Of a stretch of 64,000 nt of DNA, positions 60,301-62,896 are shown one piece after another. Under the pieces are notes generated by a model. That model saw only the letters and a list, made by a program, of their open reading frames with translations. It was not told where the DNA came from and made no database searches. The position numbers and the translations under genes are program-made. The DNA is from Cladopsammia gracilis. Its lineage: Eukaryota; Cnidaria; Anthozoa; Scleractinia; Dendrophylliidae. The stretch's first letter is position 1. Each line of letters begins with the position of its first letter. Location: the NCBI GenBank assembly GCA_022457155.1, contig JAJGOT010000136.1, forward strand, positions 433,501 to 497,500. Reading direction: 5' to 3'.

Positions 60301-62896
60301 TCTTGACGACCCCCGGGGTCACGACCGCAGTAAAAATTCGTAAAATATTCTATTAAGATCCAAGTCTTATGCGATAGTCATATATTGGAATAGTGGGATC
60401 TTGCAATTGTTTTTTAGTAGCTCCTCAGAGTTTATTCCGCGTGTAACTGGAGTGTAATGTGTTTCTCGGAGCTAGGCAGTATCTCCATTACATCCGGTTT
60501 GAAATATTTGAATCTCCAGCATAATAGCTGTACACTCTTTATCAAGTTTCCCGGAAAGTGACATCATGAAACTTAGCGCCCCAATTTCTCAAATTATAAA
60601 ATTTGTACTAAAAGTAATCAAACAGGCGGGATTCCTGACCGCAGTATTTTTCAAAACCTTTTTCTGATCTGCCGGAGATACAGGCAAAGGTTGTCCGTTG
60701 TTGCATTATTATGCAGTATTACTTTATTTTGTATTAAATTTTCCACCGCAGAAATATAATCGCGCAGAAACAATTACTTGTTTTAATGATGTATATCGGC
60801 TTAACAAGAACTTTTCAACAGTGAATATATTCCTATCATAACTCCGAGGCGACCGGCACAACAGTCATCTGTATTCCCGATTCAACTCCACACACGTCCT
60901 CAAAAGAACCAGAGACTGTTATCATAATACTGATAAATTTTTACAACAACGTACAATAATTCACTCACTAGTTTTCTCGTTGTTTATGTTCATATTGGCG
61001 CCAGAACAGCAACCATATAACTGGGAGAACTATAAAAACCTCCGGTCAGGAAGTGAAATTGTTTAATACCGATGCCTTGGATTTTATTTATACTTGACCA
61101 GAAATCCGCAAACATTTCCTCCCAGCAGAAATTTAAGCTGTCCCGACGCGCAAAAATTTCCTCCCGCAAAACAAATTCAGTCAAAATTTCCTTGTGCACG
61201 GTAGCTAAACCAATAAAACTATGACGTCTTTCCCATACTATTGCATACAAACGCAAAGTTCATGCTATTTTGCTCTGCCATATCGCTCATATTAAAACAC
61301 AAACTTTCCCGTCCAATAACGTCTCCATTAGTAAAAATAGACCGTGAAATTCTCAAACTACGTTTCCCAAGAAAACGTATTTGACCTATTTTTACCATTC
61401 TCGAAAGCAGCTTGAATGGCTTTACGATAAATGATTGAAAATTTTAAATATTGATACGTAACGTGAGATATCGAAACTAAGAACTTTAATATCTTTGCAG
61501 TGACGTAATGTGAAATATGACAAGTTCATCACAAGTTCTGACATCCCAATACCCTAGGGAAATTAACAATAGGTCCGGGGGTGCTCCCCAAACATTTTAG
61601 TGGCAGTATGTGACGCCCTTCTTGAAATCCTAACCGCTTTAACCAACCATATCCTCAATGCCCTAATATAGCTTCTATGAAGAAGGAACAAGAAACCCCC
61701 CCGGACAAAAGTCCACAAAATTTTGTTAACAACTTTTGTCCCTTTTTACTACTCGACTTCGAAATCTCGCTTAATGCGCAAGCGCATTAACGAGATAAAA
61801 ACAGGTACAGGAGACAACGCCCATCGATGGCCTTCAAGATAACATTTACAGAAATTTTAAACGGAACATTTGAAAACTTCCCAGTCGATATTTGTTCGAC
61901 GTCAAACGTTCTCGTAGCAATGAAGACAACGGAAGTTTGAGTAATACTTACAAATTACTTCCACTGTCGCAGTTATCGTGGGCAGTCCATCAACTCCATT
62001 GTAAACCTCACAGGTGTAATTCCCAGCCTCTTGATAGGTCACCCCATCAGCACCAACATCAAGTTGCTTACTACTGTTAATTGCTGAAACAATCGTACTG
62101 ACAATAGGATACTCGGCGGCATTCCCGTCTTTCTTCCACGTAATCGTAGGCCTGGGATAACCCTGCCCAAAACAGACGAATAATACATTTCTTTGATGCA
62201 AGTGCAGCTTGTGCACATAAGGCGGAGAGATGAATATGCTCGCTGTAACTGGAAAGAAGACAAATGAAAGTTTATTGCAAGTTCTATAAAGTTGGAATTA
62301 CCAGGGAAGATGCCAATGACAACTGTAGTTATCATCTCCCTTCATTAACTTGTGTATTTAGACTATGTCGCATCTCTCGAAAGCGACATCCTTTTCAGGT
62401 CCAGAGGTCGCTTAGCGGAGAGAATACAGGGAAAAAACAATTACATCGCTCAGCTCTAATATAATATAATACTAGAGCTGGACTCTATAGGACTCGAGCT
62501 CTATATTCGAGTTGAGTGATATATATATATTTTTTTTTAACTTGTTAAACCACAGTGCGTGAACGCAGAAAAGCACAATTGCGGTACTTCCGACGTGAGC
62601 TTCATAATACTTACGATACGTTTTAAAGGAGGTTGACTTGCTAACAGGACCATTTCCAATCGCACTGACGCCTTGAACATTGAAGGTATAGTCTGTGTAG
62701 GGTTGCAGCATACTGATATAGATACTCCTCATTATAGTTGTCTTATTCATTGTCACAAGGCTCAACTTTAATGTGTTATACTGGACTCTGTAGAGCAGAA
62801 TAGGGGCATCTCCAGCATTTGAATTGTTCCAAGTTAGTGATACCGAGGTTGACGAGATGTTTGTAATATTTATCTGCGATGGAGGCTCTGGTAGGT
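3518..62896 (-). CDS. Large Ig/FN3 single-pass receptor, 5' incomplete (35 intact exons seen)
   Basis: A minus-strand multi-exon gene spans nearly the whole window. Each exon below has an AG acceptor, a conserved domain and a GT (once GC) donor, and every internal exon is phase 1 at both ends. Domain order is FN3, Ig x11, FN3 x2, FN3 array (18 intact exons plus one dead copy), Ig x2, transmembrane helix and short cytoplasmic tail. The visible coding length is about 3,440 codons. No signal peptide or start codon is seen, so the amino terminus lies beyond position 64000. The tail has no kinase or phosphatase domain, so this is not a receptor tyrosine kinase or RPTP as drawn. From family knowledge such proteins act at the cell surface in adhesion or recognition; any immune or allorecognition role is inference. 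Which exons join in one mRNA needs transcript data. Confidence 0.85.
4107..4197. repeat. TA dinucleotide microsatellite
   Basis: A run of about 40 TA units lies next to the hammerhead motif. Long open frames translated through it are meaningless. Confidence 0.95.
4229..4293 (-). ncRNA. Type-I hammerhead ribozyme
   Basis: On the minus strand the full hammerhead core is present: CTGATGA (4282-4276), a 9-bp stem II closed by AAGTT (GTGCCGTAC with GTGCGGTAC, wobbles included), GAA then AC, a 6-nt loop, and GTA as cleavage triplet with the scissile A at 4239. Stem I pairs GGCAATTTTAT (4293-4283) with ATAAAATGCC (4238-4229), with one bulged A. The tiny 2-bp stem III is the form known from Penelope-like retroelements. 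It lies in the last intron, in the sense strand of the receptor gene. Confidence 0.8.
4280..4333. repeat. Perfect 54-bp palindrome
   Basis: Arms of 27 nt (4280-4306 and 4307-4333) are exact reverse complements with no spacer. The left arm overlaps part of the hammerhead stem I and core, so it probably marks the boundary of the same retroelement remnant. Confidence 0.95.
5556..5744. repeat. Foldback element
   Basis: Arms 5556-5643 and 5657-5744 are near-perfect reverse complements, for example gatgttgggagaacag and its complement. The spacer is 13 nt. A TA microsatellite follows from 5745 to 5793. Confidence 0.9.
5811..5860. repeat. Inverted repeat around a TA tract
   Basis: The sequences cagtttacgtta and taacgtaaactg flank a TA-rich centre. 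Confidence 0.75.
6242..6553 (-). CDS. Ig exon H (membrane-proximal) with charged linker
   Basis: A 312-nt exon, phase 1-1. It begins VPPMISKENCPASVMCVK, with Cys in LFCHAISDFP, Trp in YLWTKHGR and Cys in GVYVCNASNTFG. It then runs into a Lys/Glu/Ala linker (SLKAAEKAKEGD) just before the membrane. Extra cysteines near the start (NCPASVMC, TLC) could form additional disulfides. Donor is G|GTGAGT. Confidence 0.88.
6830..7369 (+). mobile_element. TTAA-type MITE (piggyBac-like), full length
   Basis: It is bounded by TTAA at 6830-6833 and 7366-7369, with inverted ends ccttcggacgtac and gtacgtccgatcg. Poly-C tracts sit inside each end. TTAA duplication is the known signature of piggyBac-type transposition, so the assignment is by signature only. 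No transposase is present. Confidence 0.65.
7407..7873 (-). mobile_element. Inverted copy of the TTAA-type MITE family
   Basis: It is the reverse complement of much of the neighbouring element, ending at gaacgtccgac (7859-7870), so the two form a back-to-back pair in the intron before Ig exon H. Confidence 0.7.
8346..8612 (-). CDS. Ig exon G (membrane-distal of the two juxtamembrane Igs)
   Basis: A 267-nt exon, phase 1-1. It begins ERPVLQELPERQIFAVGE or similar (first residue split by the intron), with Cys in VILTCVVSGDPEP, Trp in VTWSRNGG and the second Cys in GIYECVASNKYG, ending IVAG. Donor is G|GTAAGT. The GDPxP and YGE motifs are typical I-set. Confidence 0.92.
8613..9167. other. Intron, nothing recognised
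   Basis: Lies between FN3 exon F19 and Ig exon G. No domain, RNA or clear repeat was seen. Confidence 0.5.
9168..9464 (-). CDS. FN3 array exon F19 (divergent, last of array)
   Basis: A 297-nt exon, phase 1-1. It opens EPNAPPDGFQGHHASPTSIF, then VQWRNVPTADQNGIILSYT, SPQFKVVNAPATQTTLTGLN and AKGGGNVSGPIVVTTEQDS. It combines beta and gamma residues and is the most divergent intact member. Confidence 0.92.
10280..10611. mobile_element. MITE with TATA-box-like termini
   Basis: The inverted termini are ttaaacacgaagttc... at 10280 and ...gaacttcgtgtttaa ending at 10611. Each end includes tataaaagg or its variant, so the left end resembles a core promoter (TATAAAA at 10298-10304). A short frame starting MNNSQKHASLLRP lies after it but runs into a poly-T tract. 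Confidence 0.7.
10695..10991 (-). CDS. FN3 array exon F18 (beta subtype)
   Basis: A 297-nt exon, phase 1-1. It opens EPNAPPANVQGHNTSSTSIL, then VKWKNIPPADQNGIIRSYT, SSQTNIVYAPTMQATLQGLN and IKGDGNVSKPIIVNTDED. Confidence 0.92.
11457..11753 (-). CDS. FN3 array exon F17 (alpha/gamma mosaic)
   Basis: A 297-nt exon, phase 1-1. It has an alpha-like start (DVQGSNKSSTSIMVKWRNVP) and a gamma-like rest (SSLNKVVKAPTSAVILKGLN), the same junction pattern as F10. The 113-nt intron before it matches the one before F10. Confidence 0.92.
11867..12163 (-). CDS. FN3 array exon F16 (beta subtype)
   Basis: A 297-nt exon, phase 1-1. It opens EPNAPPANVKGHNTSSTSIL, then VQWEKVPSANQNGIILSYT, PYGSPQTNILYTPTTQATLQ and KGGGNVSEPIIILTDEDS. 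VKG and EKVPSANQ link it to F9. Confidence 0.93.
12694..12990 (-). CDS. FN3 array exon F15 (alpha subtype)
   Basis: A 297-nt exon, phase 1-1. It opens EPNAPPIDVQGYKKSSTSIM, then VEWNNVPVADQNGVILSYT, PYGSPQTTVVYSP and DGNASMAIIVMTDEGS. It is separated from F14 by a 2.1-kb intron full of degenerate tandem repeats. Confidence 0.92.
13570..14135. repeat. Three degenerate tandem copies of a 210 to 240 bp unit
   Basis: The phrase atgtcaaccagaa (or gtcgaccagaa) recurs at about 13606, 13842 and 14048, each followed by similar text. A second direct repeat (tttctataaggacaaagttc) is at 14190 and 14416. All lie in the F14-F15 intron, where no exon is seen. Confidence 0.65.
14968..15017. repeat. CATA/CATC microsatellite
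   Basis: Run of catc and cata units followed by aaac units. Confidence 0.9.
15148..15444 (-). CDS. FN3 array exon F14 (beta subtype)
   Basis: A 297-nt exon, phase 1-1. It opens EPNAPPGNVQGHNKSSSSIL, then VQWQKVPSADQYGIILSYT, PCGSPQTNIVYTPRTQTTLK and AKGDGNVSDPIIIITDEDS. Confidence 0.93.
16069..16365 (-). CDS. FN3 array exon F13 (gamma subtype)
   Basis: A 297-nt exon, phase 1-1. It opens EPNASPANVQGHNTSSTSIL, then VQWNEVPQADQNGVILSYT, NPLIKVVNAPTSAVILTSLN and LKGDGNASKEIIVMTDEGS. Confidence 0.93.
16889..17185 (-). CDS. FN3 array exon F12 (beta/alpha mosaic)
   Basis: A 297-nt exon, phase 1-1. It opens EPNAPPANFHGHNTSSSSIF with a beta-like first half (VQWRNVPPVDQNGIIL, PCGSPQTIVVYSP) and an alpha-like end (SKGDGNASMAIIVMTDEGS). 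Confidence 0.92.
17821..17863. repeat. G-rich low-complexity tract
   Basis: Nearly pure G runs broken by single T or A. Similar tracts occur at 30361-30384, 31397-31420 and 43031-43062, and C tracts at 53127-53153 and 53239-53258. Confidence 0.9.
17897..18193 (-). CDS. FN3 array exon F11 (gamma subtype)
   Basis: A 297-nt exon, phase 1-1. It opens EPNAPPANVHGHNTSSTSVL, then VQWQNVPQAYQNGIILSYT, SSLVKVVTAPTSAVILTGLN and NASMAIIVTTDEGS. The end is alpha-like, so it may be a partial mosaic. A poly-G run lies just downstream in the intron. Confidence 0.92.
18635..18931 (-). CDS. FN3 array exon F10 (alpha/gamma mosaic)
   Basis: A 297-nt exon, phase 1-1. The first third is alpha-like (DVQGSSKSSTSIMIQWKDVP) while the rest is gamma-like (SSLDKVVNAQTSSVILTSLN). 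The start is EPIAPP rather than EPNAPP. The 86-nt intron before it is the shortest in the gene and matches the F16-F17 intron. Confidence 0.92.
19018..19314 (-). CDS. FN3 array exon F9 (beta subtype)
   Basis: A 297-nt exon, phase 1-1. It opens EPNAPPANVKGHNTSSISIL, then VQWEKVPSANQNGIILSYT, PYGRPQTNVVYSP and SKGGGNVSEPIIIITDEDS. EKVPSANQ is shared only with F16, which fits duplication of an F9-F10 block. Confidence 0.93.
19783..20079 (-). CDS. FN3 array exon F8 (alpha subtype)
   Basis: A 297-nt exon, phase 1-1. It opens EPNAPPSDVQGYKKSSTSIM, then VEWSNVPVADQNGVILSYT and DGNASMAIIVMTDEDS. The intron separating it from F7 is only 129 nt. Confidence 0.94.
20209..20505 (-). CDS. FN3 array exon F7 (beta subtype)
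   Basis: A 297-nt exon, phase 1-1. It opens EPNAPPANVQGHNTSSTSIL, then VQWENVPLADQNGIILSYT, PCGSPQTNIVFAP and AKGGGNVSEPIIIITDEDS. It is close to a consensus for the beta subtype. Confidence 0.94.
21265..21443 (+). pseudogene. LINE reverse-transcriptase C-terminal remnant
   Basis: Frames read AFCICAPRPWNHLPDHLRLC then, after a stop and frameshift, RHLKAYLLRQAFTK. The APRxWNxLP and LKxxLLRQAF pattern is typical of the C-terminal tail of non-LTR (CR1/L2-like) polyproteins. It is short and broken. Confidence 0.55.
21708..21986 (-). pseudogene. Dead FN3 array exon F6 (gamma subtype)
   Basis: It starts with a normal acceptor and EPNAPPTNVQGHNTSSNSIL, but reads PVD-stop-EDIILGF: the stop TAA is at 21895-21897, where F3 has CAA. 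The 3' end (VMTDEGS and the GTAAGT donor) is removed by a deletion of about 35 nt relative to F3, so the sequence runs straight into F3-like intron. Splicing it in would truncate the protein. F3 is its closest relative, flanks included. Confidence 0.9.
22262..22500 (-). mobile_element. tRNA-derived SINE copy (F5-F6 intron)
   Basis: The minus strand reads as a tRNA-like head with an A box around ctcagcggttatgggtttgc and a degenerate B box, followed by a purine-rich tail. The same insertion is present in the duplicated block at 27962, so it predates the duplication. Confidence 0.6.
22744..23040 (-). CDS. FN3 array exon F5 (alpha subtype)
   Basis: A 297-nt exon, phase 1-1. The alpha signature is VEWSNVPVADQNGVILSYT, with PHGSPQTNIVYSPTALATLQ and DGNASMAIIVMTDEDS. 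It shares exon and intron sequence with F2 and F8. Confidence 0.93.
23165..23461 (-). CDS. FN3 array exon F4 (beta subtype)
   Basis: A 297-nt exon, phase 1-1. It opens EPNASPANIQGHNRSSTSIL, then VQWENVPLADQNGIIL, PCGSPQTNIVFAP and AKGGGNVNEPIIIVTDEDS. It and the 124-nt intron after it closely match F7 and the F7-F8 intron. Confidence 0.93.
23735..24194 (-). mobile_element. TTAA-type MITE, truncated copy
   Basis: It is the reverse complement of the 6830-7369 family. Its intact terminus is gtatacgtccgggggTTAA at 24191-24194; the other end is missing. Confidence 0.65.
24982..25129 (-). CDS. Small acidic open frame, uncertain
   Basis: The frame from the internal Met reads MSQYTELEELEAVLATQELL, then ESVDISEWLGDD and a stop. 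The composition is plausible for a helix-rich small protein or a transposon-encoded peptide. I do not recognise it and no splice or promoter evidence supports it. Confidence 0.2.
25554..26220 (-). pseudogene. Penelope-like element fragment with GIY-YIG endonuclease, left palindrome arm
   Basis: The frame is open from the palindrome centre to a stop at 25554, about 222 codons. It carries a Cys-rich stretch (RRDCRTCPF, LVYCISCRKC) followed by the GIY-YIG core AIVYIGETGRRLGDRFREH and ends LNQDFGFS. This arrangement is known for the endonuclease end of Penelope-like retroelements. The reverse transcriptase core is absent, so this is a 3' fragment, not an active element. It is about 97% identical at protein level to the opposite arm. 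Confidence 0.75.
26221..26966 (+). pseudogene. Penelope-like element fragment with GIY-YIG endonuclease, right palindrome arm
   Basis: This plus-strand copy starts in the palindrome spacer with KYFAARGYPHDLITRARVRA, a stretch like the region just after a reverse transcriptase thumb. It continues to the same GIY-YIG core (VYIGETGRRLGDRFREH) and stop as the other arm. Compared with the left arm it lacks one base near 26370, which shifts the frame between PPLVIT and the downstream frame, so it cannot encode a continuous protein. Confidence 0.72.
27397..27693 (-). CDS. FN3 array exon F3 (gamma subtype)
   Basis: A 297-nt exon, phase 1-1. The gamma signature is VALVKVVNALTSAVILTRLN, with SKGNGNASKEIIVMTDEG. 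It reads ILPTDQKDIILGYTVTY where others have VPxADQNGIILSY. It is the intact sister of the dead exon F6. Confidence 0.9.
27962..28345 (-). mobile_element. SINE copy split by a nested MITE (F2-F3 intron)
   Basis: It is paralogous to the SINE at 22262 but interrupted at 28138-28280 by a foldback MITE whose ends are aataaataccgcgatgca and its near complement. The other paralogue lacks the insert, so the MITE jumped after the block was duplicated. Confidence 0.65.
28585..28881 (-). CDS. FN3 array exon F2 (alpha subtype)
   Basis: A 297-nt exon, phase 1-1. The alpha signature is NKKSSTSIMVEWSNVPVADQ, then PYGSPQTNIVYSP, LNVYTNYSITVFASTSKG and DGNASMAIIVITDED. It is nearly the same as F5 and F8. 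Confidence 0.93.
28956..29433. mobile_element. Inverted SINE dimer with 13-bp target duplication
   Basis: A minus-strand SINE (from 28969, with B box gggttcgaaccc and A box ctcagttggtagagc) faces a partial plus-strand copy (29222-29415). The pair is flanked by aatccgtgtttct at 28956-28968 and 29421-29433, which looks like one target-site duplication. Confidence 0.7.
29468..29764 (-). CDS. FN3 array exon F1 (beta subtype)
   Basis: A 297-nt, 99-codon exon, phase 1-1. It opens EPNGPPANVQGHNASSTSIL, then VQWQNVPPADQNGIILSYT, PCGSPQTNVV, LNEYTNYSITVFASTAKG and SGVVSEPIII, ending DEDS. First member of the array. The intron to F2 holds an inverted SINE insertion. Confidence 0.92.
30344..30603. mobile_element. 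Second TTAA-type MITE family
   Basis: One end reads TTAACCCTATTCGGCC and the other caggctgaatccctaaggTTAA. A fragment with caggctgaatagggTTAA occurs near 2790. It contains G-rich runs and no coding sequence. Confidence 0.5.
31360..31782 (+). mobile_element. TTAA-type MITE, internally shortened
   Basis: It is bounded by TTAA at 31360-31363 and 31779-31782, with ends ccctcggacgcac and gtacgtccgagtg. It shares the body of the 6830 copy but lacks part of the middle. Confidence 0.7.
32811..33000. mobile_element. MITE with perfect 47-bp inverted termini
   Basis: Arms 32811-32857 and 32954-33000 are exact reverse complements, including gatgacgtcatttgac. Perfect arms suggest a recent insertion or strong conversion. 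No target duplication could be defined with certainty. Confidence 0.85.
33559..33787 (-). CDS. Possible coding exon with SDLYEP-like repeats
   Basis: An open minus-strand stretch with a strong donor (AG|GTAAGT at 33558) and a weak acceptor (tcctag). It is acidic and Ser/Thr/Pro-rich and carries three copies of one motif: TSDLYEP, SSDLFEQ and SSEFYEP. This resembles a cytoplasmic tail with tyrosine motifs. It would be phase 1 at the start but phase 2 at the end, which fits no downstream exon of the receptor, so it may be a nested gene, an alternative isoform or a fossil exon. The frame stays open upstream to a stop at 33804-33806. Confidence 0.35.
34206..36421. mobile_element. 2.2-kb DNA element with TTAA ends
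   Basis: Termini aggggcagtatca (34210) and its near complement tgatactgcccct (ending 36417) are each flanked by TTAA. A subterminal inverted segment (tttccgatttagcgg at 34284; ccgctaaatcggaaa at 36244) also pairs. Interior frames are short and unrecognised, so it is probably non-autonomous. Confidence 0.6.
36557..38096. mobile_element. 1.5-kb DNA element with long inverted repeats and a tandem array
   Basis: The left arm (36557 to about 36840) and right arm (about 37820 to 38096) are reverse complements, starting aatcagtgaaaggtttcgg. The left arm ends in about five copies of a 45-nt unit (36780-37030, core ccaacaagtgaaagttgaa), of which the right arm keeps two. Interior sequence at 37495-37760 recurs at about 60745-60980. 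Confidence 0.7.
37206..37490 (+). CDS. Small ORF inside DNA element, possible transposase HTH fragment
   Basis: A 94-codon frame, MEYFESNTEIIRNLVKANK..., has a basic helix-turn-helix-like centre (KRISNLFKQTFP, FSERNLRLFCSKQGIRRR). This looks like the N-terminal part of integrase-type transposases found in cnidarian genomes (IS3EU-like), by memory of the pattern only. The frame ends abruptly without a catalytic domain, so it is a remnant or a truncated ORF. Confidence 0.4.
   Translation: MEYFESNTEIIRNLVKANKTHKRISNLFKQTFPHVTRGFSERNLRLFCSKQGIRRRCETEVDAIIQECVSEVKLKAYLEPGQVLGMISFGDPQN
38112..38290 (-). mobile_element. tRNA-derived SINE copy, truncated head
   Basis: Contains ggattcgaacccatgacc, the complement of a B box, and the family tail with cctgaaaaaaattcagg. 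Confidence 0.65.
38905..39169. mobile_element. MITE with accgtatttt termini
   Basis: Ends are taccgtattttctcgatt (38905) and gaggaaatacggta (ending 39169), both with an adjacent gcc/ggc-rich segment (aacgccgggccc and gtcgggggcgttt). Confidence 0.7.
39648..39953 (-). CDS. FN3 exon b (single copy)
   Basis: A 306-nt exon, phase 1-1. It begins EPGAPWFLKPIVISSRS, then FITWTVPAITNGKLVKYIVYY and VPFTEYTIQVQAFTKAGGG, ending VRTFED. Donor is G|GTAGGT. The opening EPgAP resembles the EPNAPP start of the array exons, so it may be their distant founder. Confidence 0.85.
40470..40595. repeat. Short GC-rich tandem repeat
   Basis: The motif gcgtacgacgtcg recurs about four times with spacing of roughly 28 to 36 nt. 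Confidence 0.7.
41511..41575. repeat. GTAA tetranucleotide microsatellite
   Basis: About 14 gtaa units in the intron after FN3 exon a. Confidence 0.95.
41762..42040 (-). CDS. FN3 exon a (single copy)
   Basis: A 279-nt exon, phase 1-1. It begins KPDRLEAQVVQISSRSVVL, then TWKV with the FN3 Trp, and LTPATFYNFSVTATNQLG, ending TTTLEA. The acceptor is good; the donor GTACTG is weak, so alternative use of this site is possible. It is not a member of the array family. Confidence 0.82.
42381..42737 (+). mobile_element. MITE, family shared with 53364-53742
   Basis: Termini accgcggtcaaacg and cgtttgaacgcggtt are inverted. The body matches, in reverse, the copy at 53364, including ggcaaatggcgccgacaatt. 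Confidence 0.7.
43292..43588 (-). CDS. Ig exon E
   Basis: A 297-nt exon, phase 1-1. It begins VPPDILLRPASVKEKLG, with Cys in ILNCTVRGFPLP, Trp in LVWIKDN and the second Cys in GVYICKANNSVA, ending LTVLG. This is the last Ig before the FN3 section. Confidence 0.9.
44113..44190 (+). other. tRNA-like sequence, probably SINE head
   Basis: It has an A-box-like tggtcgagtgg and B-box-like ggttcgaatcc at tRNA spacing, followed by poly-T. The acceptor and T stems do not pair properly, so I do not call a functional tRNA. Confidence 0.4.
44909..45199 (-). CDS. Ig exon D
   Basis: A 291-nt exon, phase 1-1. It begins ARPLLLKTFPKITTQI, with Cys in FLSCAGESIPAP, Trp in VSWFKDDEV and the second Cys in GVYTCSFANYRG, ending LIVYG. 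It belongs to none of the A, B or C subtypes. Confidence 0.9.
45491..46017. repeat. Possible MITE with cataat-rich ends
   Basis: Both ends carry repeated cataat units facing each other (45515-45556; 45965-46003) and loosely complementary termini (tttaggcttggttc and gtgaaccctaaaa). Confidence 0.35.
46074..46343 (-). CDS. Ig exon C3
   Basis: A 270-nt exon, phase 1-1. It begins VPPQITKVLNESVVAVRG, with Cys in LSCSASGDPSP, Trp in FHWTKDG and the second Cys in GEYICWAINAAGN, ending LSVHG. Donor is G|GTAAGA. It closes the third A-B-C trio. Confidence 0.92.
46480..46760. mobile_element. Two head-to-head tRNA-derived SINEs
   Basis: A minus-strand copy (about 46480-46600) meets a plus-strand copy (46605-46760) with A box agctcagttggttagagc and B box ggttcaaatcc. 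It is the same arrangement as at 28956-29433. Confidence 0.65.
47153..47206. repeat. TA dinucleotide microsatellite
   Basis: About 27 TA units in the Ig B3-C3 intron. Confidence 0.95.
47545..47632. repeat. Foldback repeat with gggaaaca arms
   Basis: The segments tcgggaaacagtaaat and cactgtttccctcggg flank a centre aatctcgagatt, itself palindromic. Probably a MITE remnant. Confidence 0.6.
47665..47931 (-). CDS. Ig exon B3
   Basis: A 267-nt exon, phase 1-1. It begins VKPEFVIVPCSRIVNEG, with Cys in VTFMCAASGVPEP, Trp in LVTWNFKG and the second Cys in GTYSCTASSRAGV. Donor is A|GTGAGT. An additional Cys near the start (VPCSR) is not found in B1 or B2. Confidence 0.92.
48676..49005 (-). CDS. Ig exon A3
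   Basis: A 330-nt exon, phase 1-1, the longest Ig exon. It begins VEPNVFVGGHKTLILQKG, with Cys in VIITCSGNGYPVP, Trp in AVWWKK and the second Cys in SGNYTCTSVNGVG, ending VEVIC. Read from the acceptor in phase 1 it is open throughout; there is no frameshift, although the only long ATG-initiated frames in it look like two separate pieces. Confidence 0.9.
49952..50218 (-). CDS. Ig exon C2
   Basis: A 267-nt exon, phase 1-1. It begins VVPSILTPLKNVTLLRGQ, with Cys in MTCSANGDPYP, Trp in VHWAKDG and the second Cys in GLYECNASSRAGVG, ending VKVQG. Acceptor is atgttacag and donor is G|GTATGC. Confidence 0.92.
50219..51741. other. Intron, little recognised
   Basis: Intron between Ig B2 and C2. A foldback pair (cccaccttcacccaaaa at 51379; ttttgggtgaaggtggg at 51491) spans about 130 bp. 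Nothing else is supported. Confidence 0.5.
51742..52215. repeat. Tandem repeat, unit about 105 bp, about 4.5 copies
   Basis: Units begin ctattgagcagtactttcc at 51742, 51848, 51951 and 52057, with a partial fifth near 52173. They share ttattatgctgtacaa and cttttgagtctgtgga. Confidence 0.85.
52235..52296. repeat. Perfect 62-bp palindrome
   Basis: Arms of 31 nt centred on ccatgg (52265/52266) are exact reverse complements. They contain the same ctttgagtct phrase as the adjacent tandem units, so one unit appears to have been inverted onto itself. Confidence 0.95.
52474..52746 (-). CDS. Ig exon B2, second Ig cysteine replaced, GC donor
   Basis: A 273-nt exon, phase 1-1. It begins VKPEFVEEPRHVAIVLQG, with Cys in LPCYVTGVPKP and Trp in IIWLF. 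Where B1 and B3 have the second Ig Cys (YICSAS, YSCTAS), this copy reads YTFKATN, so the canonical disulfide cannot form. The donor after G at 52474 is GCAAGT, a GC-AG intron, which is a known minor donor class. Confidence 0.88.
53364..53742 (-). mobile_element. MITE, inverted copy of 42381-42737 family
   Basis: Termini accgcagtcaaacg and tgtttgattgcggt are inverted and the body matches the other copy in reverse. Confidence 0.7.
53789..54115 (-). CDS. Ig exon A2
   Basis: A 327-nt exon, phase 1-1. It begins EPAKISVTGPQVLTLL, with Cys in LTVECFGRGKPRP, Trp in TITWKKNG and the second Cys in AGNYTCEVHNGVG, ending IRVLC. GRGKPRPTITWKK and GGVTYNDAGNYTC closely match A1 and A3. Several N-glycosylation sequons (NGT, NSS, NVS) are present. 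Confidence 0.92.
54144..54329. repeat. Foldback element
   Basis: About 80-nt arms starting tagacaaattcggctaacgc are nearly exact reverse complements around a short centre at 54225-54250. Confidence 0.9.
54494..54736. repeat. Foldback element nested in outer inverted segments
   Basis: Arms starting gagtgaattcgtataaccc pair over about 75 nt. A second, outer pair (cagaccgtgaaatag at 54468; ctgtttcacggtctg at 54816) surrounds it. Confidence 0.85.
55315..55480. repeat. Imperfect tandem duplication, unit about 95 bp
   Basis: Phrases tgtcgaattagtga and acatgaggtacatggat or catcatggatgtc recur in the same order. Confidence 0.6.
55581..55850 (-). CDS. Ig exon C1
   Basis: A 270-nt exon, phase 1-1. 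It begins YPTISKASRRSA, with Cys in LTCVIVGDPQP, Trp in VVVWSKYG and the second Cys in GVYVCLGRSDVG, ending VIVQG. The C subtype is shared with exons at 49952 and 46074. Its donor GTTTGT is weaker than the usual GTAAGT of this gene. Confidence 0.9.
56216..56488 (-). CDS. Ig exon B1
   Basis: A 273-nt exon, phase 1-1. It begins IPEFTITPQAQTVMEG, with Cys in VIFNCSATGLPTP, Trp in ISWSY and the second Cys in GTYICSASNRAGV. The PEF opening and YEGTY signature define the B subtype, shared with exons at 52474 and 47665. It is separated from A1 by an intron of about 5.5 kb. Confidence 0.92.
56489..61951. other. Long intron between Ig A1 and B1
   Basis: No Ig or FN3 exon was recognised in 5.5 kb. It holds an ATT microsatellite (57268-57305), a repeat segment at 57395-57452 that recurs at 63160-63218, and a block at 60745-60980 shared with the element at 36557. 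A plus frame at 57489-57788 (99 codons, MPLIGKCSKDVIGNMCKAAK...) has no recognised domain. Confidence 0.5.
61952..62248 (-). CDS. Ig exon A1
   Basis: A 297-nt exon, phase 1-1, with acceptor tctttccag and donor T|GTAAGT. The I-set Ig fold shows the first Cys in VLFVCFGQGYPRP, Trp in TITWKKDG and the second Cys in AGNYTCEVYNGV. It ends VEVIC, the hallmark of the A subtype shared with the exons at 53789 and 48676. Confidence 0.9.
62615..62896 (-). CDS. FN3 exon (first exon of the receptor seen)
   Basis: A 282-nt, 94-codon exon, phase 1-1. It opens with PEPPSQINITNISSTSVSLTW and carries the FN3 signature Trp and the YRVQYN strand, and later YTDYTFNVQGVSAIG. Acceptor is ctcctcag and donor is C|GTAAGT. 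It is unusual for an FN3 to precede the Ig block, so more FN3 or Ig exons probably lie upstream outside the window. Confidence 0.85.
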
